NCBI GenBank assembly: GCA_039000515.1
Contig: JBCFYV010011135.1
Location: 31,277,876-31,341,875, forward strand
Source of the DNA: Timema cristinae
Taxonomy: Eukaryota; Arthropoda; Insecta; Phasmatodea; Timematidae
Direction of reading: 5' to 3'
Length of the DNA: 64,000 nucleotides
A program made the position numbers and the translations under genes. The first letter of the stretch is position 1. The number at the start of each line of letters is the position of its first letter. This document shows positions 54,929 to 64,000 of this stretch, piece after piece. Below the pieces are notes generated by a model. The model ran no database searches, had not been told where the DNA came from, and saw only the letters and a program-made list of their open reading frames with translations.

Positions 54929-55230
54929 ATTATTATTATTATTATTATCACCACGTCTTACTACCCGTTCGGGTTATACGCACTTACGCTAATGTGTAAT
55001 GGTAGGGTGATTATGAGATGAAATGGAGGACCTATAGTTTAACGTGGGATCCGAACCACGGTGGAGGCATGTCATTCCACACATTCACAAGTTGTGATTA
55101 ATACACGTCTTGTCAGAGGTGAAGGAAGGGTTTGGTAATCAGATAAATCCGTGCCGGGACCGAGGATTGAACCCCGGACCACAGCACAGAAGTCCGACAC
55201 CTTAACTCCCCCCTAGACCGCCAGGCCCCC
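54929..55230 (-). mobile_element. SINE-A copy (long subtype)
   Basis: ATT tail, cacgtcttactacccgttcg, insert ttgtgattaatacacg, head accgccaggccccc. A GAT microsatellite follows at 55233-55251. Confidence 0.9.
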
Positions 55231-55366
55231 ACGATGATGATGATGATGATGTGAATGTGGGCCAAGTATGCCTTACTGTGCACTGTTATAACGCACGGCT
55301 ATGACGATCTGGTCTTACGTGTATTTCTTACTTGGGATTATTTATTGGTTTATTGTTGAAATTTGT

Positions 55367-55388
55367 ATTATTATTATTATTATTATTA

Positions 55389-55420
<32 letters not shown>

Positions 55421-55685
55421 GCACCGCGTCTTACTACCCGTTCGGGTTATACGCACTTACGCTAATGTGTAATGGTAGGGTGATTGTGAGATGAAATGAA
55501 GGACCTACAGTTTAACGTGGAATCCGAACCACGGTGGAGACCTGGCATTCCTCAAATTCACAAGATGTCTTGTCAGAGGTGAAGGAAGGGTTTGGTAATC
55601 AGATAAATCTTTGCCGGGACCGAGGATTGAACCCCGGCCGCCAGCATAGAAGTCTGACACCTTACCCCTAGACCACCAGGTCACC
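55367..55685 (-). mobile_element. SINE-A copy (short subtype)
   Basis: A long ATT tail (about 18 units), then full body and head accaccaggtcacc. It shares gccgccagcatagaagtctg with the copy at 18869. Confidence 0.92.
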
Positions 55686-56658
55686 TTGAAATTTGTAGAT
55701 ATTTAACACTTTACACGATTTATTTTATTAATTGTACTTCAGTATTGTAAATTTAATATTAAAATACATTTTTTGTTTGTTTGCTCATTTACGAACTGAC
55801 GCAGAGAGCCAGAGCTAGGGCTGTCACAGATTCAGATTTTCTCTGAATTATTATACGCACAAGGTTCTTAAATATGACCTACCCCTTGCTTCTTGGACCC
55901 CTTGTCACCAGTGTTAAAACTAACTAATAGAATAGCTCCTGGCAACCTGATGTTGTGAAGGTTAACTTCCTATCGGATAAAGGCAGCCAGCACGTCATCT
56001 GATTTTCAAATAGAACGGAGTTTTTTTTAAGAAAGAAATTTTTAAAACGTAATCTGTTGAAATTACTTCTAAAAACGTCTGATCATTCATGGATGAAGTA
56101 TTAAAAGGAAAATTTACAAACGGTTCTTTAAAGAAAAATACACTTCATCCATGACTTTTTGAATTTATGAGAGGGGTCCGAAACAGTACCATTACAAGGT
56201 AGATAGAGTGACAGACAGACAGACCGACGGACCGTTCAGAAAAAGTCGTAAGTTCCACTTTGTTTTGATAAGCGATCAACGTAAAACGTCAAGATACATA
56301 AATAATCTCAAAATAAAAATTATGTATGTATTACAATACTTTCTCTGTAAGAGAAAGTGAAAAAACCTGTATTAATTGTATTTTTAGAAGATCCTATTCA
56401 CTATCCATAAAAGTAAGATAAAAAGGGGGAGGGGGGAACTTCTTGTCGAAAAGCATCAATGAAGAACATTCCCTCTCTCCGGCGTAGAAACCCAATCTTC
56501 GTCGCCATCAGTCTACACTAACGTCATGAATAATGAATGCCTTGTGGTGGTGGGTGCGATGGGTGGGTGACTTCTATTTCCTAACGTCTATATGTCGGTA
56601 TGTCTGATGTGCGCCTTGATCTGAGCAACCCGCACATCTCTAGAGGGAATAAAGGAGG
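55686..56658. other. No recognisable gene
   Basis: Unique; somewhat GC-richer around 56460-56640. Confidence 0.5.
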
Positions 56659-56676
56659 CAGGGGGGGGGGGGGGGG
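56659..56676 (+). repeat. Poly-G run
   Basis: About seventeen G residues. Confidence 0.9.
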
Positions 56677-56747
56677 AATGGTATGCCTCGGGTAACCTTT
56701 TATACTATACCTTCACTCAGAGGTGACATTTCCCTCTCACTCTCTTG

Positions 56748-56892
56748 TAGGCTGTTCTTACGAGAAAGAGTGAGATGGAGATACCTCTCCAACTAACATA
56801 GGCTGTTCTTACGAGGAAGAGTGAGATAAAGATCCCCCCAACTAACATAGGCTGTTCTTACGAGGAAGAGTGAGATGGAGATACCCCCAACA
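56748..56892 (+). repeat. ~50-bp triplication
   Basis: taggctgttcttacgagga and agagtgagatggagatac occur three times at 56748, 56799 and 56848. Confidence 0.9.
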
Positions 56893-56936
56893 TAGGGGTG
56901 GACAAACGTTACGTTTGGAATAGTATAGATATTAAG

Positions 56937-57066
56937 TCATGTTACCGCTTTGATGGTCGAACGGTTTAAGGTGCCATTCTCACCACAGATTGGACTACTT
57001 TTGACGGGGAGATCTAGGTTCCACACCATAAGTTCCCATATGCGTATAACCCGAAACGGTATTATT
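56937..57066 (+). mobile_element. SINE-C, internally deleted
   Basis: Head gctttgatggtcgaacggtt, then gacggggagatctaggttcc, joined directly to the tail gcgtataacccgaaacggta. Confidence 0.7.
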
Positions 57067-57857
57067 AATTTCTAAGTTTTAATAACGATAGAACTGGGTA
57101 CAAGGGAAGGGTCATTGCCCCTCTTAAAAATTTGGCCCTTTTCTAGATTTAATGCACTCGTCTTTGATATTATCTAATATGAATATGAAATATAGCTTTG
57201 CATCAAACTCTAAATAGCTTTTAGAAGCACTATATTTTCAAAATATTTCCAGGGAGGAAACATTCCAAAAAGTTTTCATATACATTTATTTCTAAAAAAA
57301 AAAAAAAAAAAAAAGTTTAATGTAAGGATCCCTCTAAAAAAAGCTTTAAGGGCCATCCAACGGTCAAAATTACCGTGAGAAGAGGATTCAAAATATCTTC
57401 AAGAGTTGTCTAATTAAAAGAAAAATAACCACAAGAAAGTACCACTCTTAATAGCTTTCCAGGGACAAACAAATTAAAAAAAAAAAAATTACTGGAGGAG
57501 TGATCACTACAAAAATCTTCTGAAACATTTGTCGGGTGAGGGTACCGAGAACCTCCCTACCCCTTTATTAGGGTGCTAATTCTCCCCTCTACACAAATAA
57601 CTTTCCACCGTCCCTGCATTGGTCAATAATTTGTACTAACATCAACACTAGGGCTTGATTTAAAGAGGATTTTTTTTAAGACAGTTAAAAATTGTATAAA
57701 ACAATTTGTATATATTCATGCGTCAAGTCATATGGTCTCCCAGCTAACACTTTTAACATAAATTATCAATACATATAAAATAATAGTAATAATATTGTAA
57801 AAAGAAGATAATTTTCAGGTAAGGAATTCCTGTTTATTTTTATATTCAGGACTCGGT
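57067..57857. other. No recognisable feature
   Basis: AT-rich with an A run at 57295-57314. Confidence 0.55.
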
Positions 57858-58085
57858 GTTAGTGGGTTCAAACCCATCTGAAGTAGATGAATTGTCTTGA
57901 GAAATAAAAAATTGTAGCACAACTTCCTTCGGATGGGGATGTAAAGCCATCGGTCCCATGTCGATTGTGGACATGTAAAAGAACCCTGGAAGGTATGAGG
58001 AAATACCTTTCCCATCAAATTCAGTACGGAAGGCAACGGTGGGAACACCAGATGGTGCAGTAGTCACTAACCAGCCCAAGGGTTG
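57858..58085 (+). mobile_element. SINE-G copy, uninterrupted
   Basis: gtgggttcaaacccatctg (B box), gcacaacttccttcggatgg, aaagccatcggtcccatgtc and gaaccctggaaggtatgagg. Supplies the empty site for the MITE in the 14696 copy. Confidence 0.65.
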
Positions 58086-58187
58086 AGCGAATTACCAACT
58101 CTGGATGGATATAAATAATATCAAACCAATGTTTGGGTTGTTGACTTAATACTAAGCAGGAATGAGTGAAATATTGATATTTATATC

Positions 58188-58567
58188 CAAGGCCGTAGCC
58201 AGCCAATAATTTCGTGCGGAGGGGGCGGGGGAGGGAGTTTGTAAGCACATGCAGCAATTGCCGGAAGCCAGAAAAAAATAATCTAAATGATAAATAGTTC
58301 TAGAAGCTATCTGAAGTGTTTTTTTTATAGTAACATTACACCATAACTGCCAAAGGTTAGCAACATTTTAAAATATTAAACACCTATAGAAGCTATCTGA
58401 AGTTGTTGTTTTTTTGTGGCAACACATTCCCCTAATTTGTACTTGTATCTTAATTTTGATATTGTTTGAACCATAAATAAAGCCACATATATTTTGTTCA
58501 TAAAATTTCGGTGAAGGGGGAGAGGGTTGAACCCCCAAATTCCCCCCGCCCCCTGGCTAGGGCCTTG
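58188..58567 (+). mobile_element. hAT-like MITE, 380 bp
   Basis: Ends caaggccgtagccagccaat and ctggctagggccttg are inverted; flanks tttatatc (58180-58187) and tttatatt (58568-58575) match at 7 of 8 bases. Non-coding. Confidence 0.8.
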
Positions 58568-59149
58568 TTTATATTTTGATAATTGAAATGAATAAAGTGC
58601 ATATACACTCTTATTTCGATACCACATCTCTATATTCATGCCATATGATCGCAGTCCTTGGTTTTATACCCCCCTGGGAAAGAAACAAGAAAAAAACCTT
58701 GAGTTAAATTTTTTAAAGGAGTGAAGTATGACCAGACTTGACGGGGGTAAATCTACATCTTTAGAGACGGAAATAAATAAGGGTGGGTAGGAGGCCAAGG
58801 AAGTAAGAGGGGAGTGGGGGTAAAACGTTGGATAGAGAGCTTAAAAAAAAAATATTGAGAAAGAAAAAAAGAAAGAGGAAAATTTCACATAAATTTTTAT
58901 TGATTTGTAGACGAGTTTCATCACAGTATAATGTACTCATCTTGAAGACAGTCAGATTGATAAGAGTAGAAATATTTCAATCCAAAACTTAATTTATTAT
59001 TTATAGAATTTGTGATGATTATACACTTTACAAATTTATTACTCTATTATATAAAGTATTGACATGATGAATGTTTTATTTGTGTCCGAACTAAATAACA
59101 TTGAGTCTTATGATTTTAACTGTACCTGGAAATAGATCCGAACCAACCT
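58568..59149. other. No recognisable feature
   Basis: Purine-rich near 58770-58880, otherwise AT-rich. Confidence 0.5.
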
Positions 59150-60078
59150 GTTAATATTGGATTGTAGTAACTGTTCTAGTTGTCAGATAAGGTTCTTCCT
59201 ATGAACATTGGACTGTAGTAACTGTTCTAGCTGTCAGATAAGGTTCTTCCTATGAACATTTGACTGTAGTAACTGTTCTAGCTGTCAGATAAGGTTCTTA
59301 CTATGAACATTGGACTGTAGTAGCTTTTATAGCTGTCAGATAAGGTTCTTCCTATGAACATTGGACTGTAGTAGCTTTTATAGCTGTCAGATAAGGTTCT
59401 TCCTATGAACATTGGACTGTAGTAACTGTTCTAGCTGTCAGATAAGGTTCTTCCTATGAACATTGGACTGTAGTAACTGTTCTAGCTGTCAGATAAGGTT
59501 CTTCCTATGAACATTTGACTGTAGTAACTGTTCTAGCTGTCAGATAAGGTTCTTACTATGAACATTGGACTGTAGTAGCTTTTATAGCTGTCAGATAAGG
59601 TTCTTCCTATGAACATTAGACTGTAGTAACTGTTCTAGCTGTCAGATAAGGTTCTTCCTATGAACATTGGACTGTAGTAACTGTTCTAGTTGTCAGATAA
59701 GGTTCTTCCTATGAACATTGGACTGTAGTAACTGTTCTAGTTGTCAGATAAGGTTCTTCCTATGAACATTGGACTGTAGTAACTGTTCTAGCTGTCAGAT
59801 AAGGTTCTTACTATGAACATTGGACTGTAGTAACTGTTCTAGTTGTCAGATAAGGTTCTTCCTATGAACATTGGACTGTAGTAACTGTTCTAGTTGTCAG
59901 ATAAGGTTCTTCCTATGAACATTGGACTGTAGTAACTGTTCTAGTTGTCAGATAAGGTTCTTCCTATGAACATTGGACTGTAGTAACTGTTCTAGTTGTC
60001 AGATAAGGTTCTTCCTATGAACATTGGACTGTAGTAACTGTTCTAGTTGTCAGATAAGGTTCTTCCGATGAATATCAT
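59150..60078 (-). repeat. SatG array, locus 4, reverse
   Basis: About 18 units of the 51-bp repeat in reverse (gaacattggactgtagtaac, tgtcagataaggttcttcct). Confidence 0.98.
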
Positions 60079-60603
60079 ACTGTAGCTCTAAAATAAAGTT
60101 TAGGTCACTAATAGCCTATTAATAGATAATTCTAAGTTTACAAAAACCCTCCATACGATTTTATTAACAATCAATATCTGGCTGCGAGGTGTTACACGAC
60201 AAATAAGAATGTGGATTTATTTTTTTATTTTTCGGATAAACATTATTTTGAAGGACGTGTCTGTACGCACTGAGGCAGGCGGAACTATAGCGTTCCACAC
60301 CCCTCCCATTGAGAAATAAACTGTTCCCAAGTAGTAGATTCTAGCGAGAAGCGATATTAAGTGAGACTCTACTTAATAATATCTTCTCTGACGTTTAACG
60401 TCTATCTTGGACAAACTTTGGTATCGATGCGTCATGAATATTTGAGTGTTGCGAATGACCATGTAATTTATTTTATGCTTACATTTTTTCTTATCGTCTC
60501 CCCCACCAAATATACAAATATTTAAATTATTTTGTTTATTATTTAAGGAAACATCTCAATAATATTTTATGTGTTACCATAATTATGTCACATAATTATT
60601 AGA
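60079..60603. other. No recognisable feature
   Basis: Unique; an imperfect small inverted repeat lies near 60345-60390. Confidence 0.5.
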
Positions 60604-61175
60604 TTACTAGCTTTTACCCGTCGTGGCTTCGCCCACAATAATTGATAAACTCTTTTGATTTACAACAAAACTGTTTTGGTCATAAATCAAACTTTATTTT
60701 TTCAAATATCTATGCGTTTTTCTCAGTTATAGCTGTAAATAATTTTGCCATATTTTAATTTTCACTTTTAAATTTCGTAATAAAAGAAAAAGTTATTAAT
60801 TATAAATTTAATTTAAAAAAAATTTACCTTCAAAATTAGTAAGATAAATAAATAAATGAAATAATATTCTTTTTCGAACTACATAGCTAAAATCACATAG
60901 TATTTATTATTTATTAGTATGAAACTACGTCACACTAATTACTATTTACTTTAATGACAAAATATCAAATCACAAATTCTTAAATAACATCGTTTCAATC
61001 ACATTATAATAATATATTTATTATTATTTAAAATCAAAGGTTGGGAATAGTCCTATATGTTATTCCAGGACATACTCTACCAACGTACAAAGTTTCATTC
61101 AAATCCGTTCAGCGATTTTGGCGTGATTGAGTAACAAACATCCAAACATACAAACTTTCGCATTTATAAGTAATT
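60604..61175 (+). mobile_element. Arthropod-type short element
   Basis: The 5' end has tagcttttacccgtcgtggc and ttcgccc; the 3' end has aaagtttcattcaaatccgt, gcgattttggcgtgattgag and taacaaacatccaaacatac. Both ends match a short interspersed element class widespread in arthropod genomes, recalled from memory. The interior is AT-rich and non-coding. Confidence 0.65.
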
Positions 61176-61674
61176 AGTAATAGATTTGAATCACGAACCC
61201 ACTGGTAAATATTCCATAGTCACGCACTTCATTTTACATCAAATTTTTATGAAATTCAATGATTAATTATTGTAGTCAAAATGTTTAATACCTTTAAATT
61301 TACTCTAATATAACTCCGATAGATACTTTATTTAGAATACCCCACCAAATATAAATGAATATATTGAAACTACTCAAGTACAAGTTAAAATAATTATACA
61401 TTCATAAAAAAAATTAAAACTGAAATCAAAGAAACAAAGTACTGAAGTAAAATTTTCTTATCTTTACTATCACAATATCATCACATTTCACTTGGTTTTT
61501 AAAAAAAAAAGTTATACTGGAAATTTCTGCATTGACATAACTGAAATACCTTCCTTTTAATCACAAAACGACATTCAAGTTTAAGTTTCAAAATGGTTTA
61601 CAAGTTTTAACAGCTACTCACCTCTTCACGTGACTTCGTGAGAAGGATGCGCTTCTTTGGATGGCACAGAGCTT
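61176..61674. other. No recognisable feature
   Basis: AT-rich unique sequence. Confidence 0.55.
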
Positions 61675-62190
61675 TATGCCGGGGTCATAATCAACTTAAG
61701 ATTAGCTTAACGTAACTTAACGTAAAGATTCTCCTCGTGTTTTTAAATGGAAGCTATCACGATGCAGGTAACTTAACATAAGAGATGTCCTGGGAGGTCT
61801 TTCACGTTAAGTGAACGATACTTGAAGGGTATCACGTGATCTAGCCAGCCAATCATTATGTGATGACTAACAGGGCTATTTAGTAATTCATTTGTTGGTT
61901 TATGACCAATGTTTACTCTTTAGTATAAGTTCTAGTGATCAGGACATTGAAACAAAATAATTAAACTCAAATAGGAAAGTTAAATTTAAACAAAAAAGTT
62001 TAGTAATAGATATTTTTATATCGATTGAAAACTGTAAACATTCACAGATCATCACTTTACAAATAGTACAAAACCACAGATCATACTCGAGAATGAGATG
62101 TTTTGCTCGAGTTGTTACGTTAAGTTACGTGAATCGAAATCACACATACGTTAAGTTCACGTTAAGTTAAGTTGATCGTGATACTGGCAT
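61675..62190 (-). mobile_element. TTAAG-rich MITE, copy 2
   Basis: Ends gccggggtcataatcaactt and aagttgatcgtgatactggc; core tatcacgtgatctagccagc. Reverse complement of 18129-18616. Confidence 0.8.
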
Positions 62191-62239
62191 TAAGGTAAGG
62201 AACCAAAGACGATAAATAAAGTCTCAAGTCACTTTCAGT

Positions 62240-62940
62240 TCTGATCATGTTCCTGTATGTATTTTTTTAAATTTTAAATCATCCTTTAAACTTAACCAAA
62301 ACCAATTAGACAAAGATTTATAGCTTTTATTTGATTCAAAATCAGTGGAAATTTCAAGGAGATGCTGTCTCTTCCAGGGGATTGCGAATCCAATTGTTTC
62401 CATTGGACGTGGCTGGAAAATATATTCCGAAGGTTTTTTCCAAGTTCCTTCAAGTGTTCTATAGACCATGTTCATCCAAAGAAAGCTGATTTTCACCATG
62501 AAGTCGTGAAGTGTATCAAAAATGTCCGTTTTATTGCCAAATTAAACACGTTCCCCAAAGGTTATTTTTTTAAATGAACCATTCGATACGGTCTTGCACA
62601 ATAAAAACATTAATATTCGACCACTGAAGAGATAGGGTTAAAATGTTCATTTTTGAGAAAATTTCTGCTAAATAGGCCAAAGCCAGAAACCTCATTCTTT
62701 CTTACATGCACTTTGCTTTGTGAAAGGGATGGTTGGTAAGAAAAATGAAAACTTAGTGTTTAAGTTCAAACAATCTGTAAGAGTTCTACCTCGAGCTTAC
62801 CACCCACATCAATGTGAGACGATAAAAAAAAAGTTGTAAATGATTCCAATTTCCCCACAAAGTGCAGCAAAAATCCCCATTACAGAAATATTTTGGCGAG
62901 CCCCTTAGAAGATTTCACGAACCAGTTTGGGAACCACTGG
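62240..62940 (-). mobile_element. hAT transposon relic with transposase C-terminal fragment
   Basis: On the reverse strand the end at 62940 reads cagtggttcccaaactggtt, a typical hAT terminus. At 62499-62245 an 84-residue frame ends with HLLEISTDFES, then SLSNWFWLSLKDDL, which resembles the segment before the dimerisation domain in ZBED5-like hAT transposases. Frame breaks, missing N-terminus and missing opposite end show a dead, internally deleted copy. Confidence 0.55.
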
Positions 62941-63305
62941 GTTTTCATATTAATAATCAGTTAATTATATTTAATCATAAACAAAATTGATTATATACAT
63001 CCCCTCCCCCCTTACAAAAAGGGGTAATATTGATTTATGAAAATGTTGATTTTTAACAGACTGTATCATAAAAATATTTACAATACCGTGGTATAATTTA
63101 TTTCATGTTTCTTTGAGTGAAATTAGTAACTTTGAGAAGATTGAATAAACAAAGAATATGAATATTTTAAAAAAAGATAGGAAGAAGTTGAACTTAACCA
63201 ATCAAAAGAAAGAGTAATAACGCTCCTCTTTAAATCTGCTTGAGAGCTGATTTTCGGGACTGTTCAGTAATTAAATCATGTTCTTTGTATTTGAAGAGTA
63301 CAAGA

Positions 63306-63321
63306 GGGGGGGGGGGGGGGG
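63306..63321 (+). repeat. Poly-G run
   Basis: Fourteen or more G residues just before the SatA pair. Confidence 0.85.
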
Positions 63322-63344
63322 AAGGAGGAAAAGTCTAGTTTTAA

Positions 63345-63500
63345 CTCAAATATAGTTAGTGCTGCCATCTGTTAGACAATCATAAGACCTTTCTAATATA
63401 CTTCAGATTATGGTTAAAAGAGGTCTCTGTCTTATTTAAATTAAGTTAGTGCTGCCATCTGTTAGACAATCATGAGATCTTTCCAATATGCTTTAACTTA
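63345..63500 (+). repeat. Two SatA units
   Basis: tagtgctgccatctgttaga occurs at about 63357 and 63447. No SatB follows. Confidence 0.9.
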
Positions 63501-63584
63501 TATTCAATATATTTAATGTTTTCAATTAATTTGGTGGAATATAATAATGATATAAAGTTTCTCGTGGGACAGAAATTTCAAAAG

Positions 63585-63608
63585 AGATATATATATATAT
63601 ATATATAT
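63585..63608 (+). repeat. (AT)n microsatellite
   Basis: About eleven AT units. Confidence 0.93.
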
Positions 63609-63617
63609 TACTGTAGG

Positions 63618-63840
63618 TTAACACCTGCTTTGGTGATCGCATGGTATAAGACGTCACTCTCATGTTAGACTAGACTTTCGATGATAGGGAGAAAGGTGTA
63701 CCGAGTTTTTTTTACAAAATGGGGTTTCACTCTCCCTCCACGTGAATGCGGGTACACTTCCTATAAATTAAACCTTATCATGCGCAACTCATTGGGTGTA
63801 ATTAGTACATATGTGTACAGGTAGTATGACACGGTAATAT
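63618..63840 (+). mobile_element. SINE-C copy, diverged
   Basis: Head gctttggtgatcgcatggta, body tccacgtgaatgcgggtaca, tail gtacaggtagtatgacacgg. Confidence 0.75.
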
Positions 63841-63865
63841 AAAAGCTAACGGCTGGGTCAATAAT

Positions 63866-63935
63866 TTTAGCTCAGTCGGTAGTGTGTCTGCTTCCAGAAG
63901 AAAGGGTACCTGGTTCGATTCTCAGCATGGTCAAA
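63866..63935 (+). pseudogene. tRNA-like sequence
   Basis: A box tagctcagtcggtag and B box ggttcgattctc are correctly ordered, but no matching acceptor stem. tRNA pseudogene or start of another SINE cut near the window end. Confidence 0.45.
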
Positions 63936-64000
63936 AACTGTATCAATTTAGAAATGTAGATTTACCTTTTTCACAGTGACGAATTAACGGTTGGGGGGCT

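Overview
The window is eukaryotic nuclear DNA that is AT-rich, repeat-dominated and gene-poor. An arthropod is the most likely source, at moderate to low confidence. The clues are five GGTTA (TTAGG-type) units inside a transposon, a short element at 60604-61175 whose ends match a class common in arthropod genomes, and arthropod-type tRNA-Glu genes. I see no complete protein-coding gene. The firmest genes are two tRNA-Glu genes: CTC anticodon at 12142-12213 (+) and TTC at 12749-12820 (-). A third Glu-type tRNA at 17163-17234 (-) carries anticodon TTA and would read the stop codon UAA. One stretch (35633-35825) looks like a real first exon: TATA box, start codon, signal-peptide-like segment, splice donor.

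Roughly a quarter of the window is tandem repeat, in families I call SatA to SatK (unit lengths 38-90 bp). Several families recur in separate places. SatA (89/90 bp) lies at 1-778, in reverse at 4022-4803, and as one or two units at 48455 and 63345. SatB (38 bp) always follows SatA at three loci. SatE (68 bp) is at 20142 (reverse) and 43612. SatG (51 bp) is at 23941, 36925, 49245 and, in reverse, 59150. SatH (85 bp) is at 27912, with a diverged relative at 32690. SatE and SatH show three-unit higher-order periodicity.

Most of the rest is small non-autonomous transposons. There are several tRNA-derived SINE families (SINE-A to SINE-G). SINE-A, -B and -C have different tRNA-like heads but share one 3' tail ending in a TAA-rich run. 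DNA elements include a pogo/Tigger-like MITE with TA duplications, a hAT-like MITE with 8-bp duplications, a foldback family FB1 (four copies), a TTAAG-rich MITE (two copies), other inverted-repeat elements, a hAT transposase relic (62240-62940) and a LINE reverse-transcriptase C-terminal relic (2335-2840). Nested insertions with exact target duplications give relative ages at several loci.

Layout: 1-7.8 kb SatA/C/D arrays around a pogo MITE and LINE relic; 7.8-20 kb microsatellites, SINEs, MITEs and the tRNA genes; 20-31 kb satellites E to I with nested MITEs and SINEs; 31-43 kb SINEs, FB1 copies, the candidate exon, and an E-box-rich minisatellite at 41.8 kb; 43-54 kb the largest arrays (SatE, SatJ, SatB, SatG, SatK); 54-64 kb SINEs, a hAT MITE, reverse SatG, the arthropod-type element, and the hAT relic. 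Family names and functional calls rest on reading the sequence; none was checked against a database.
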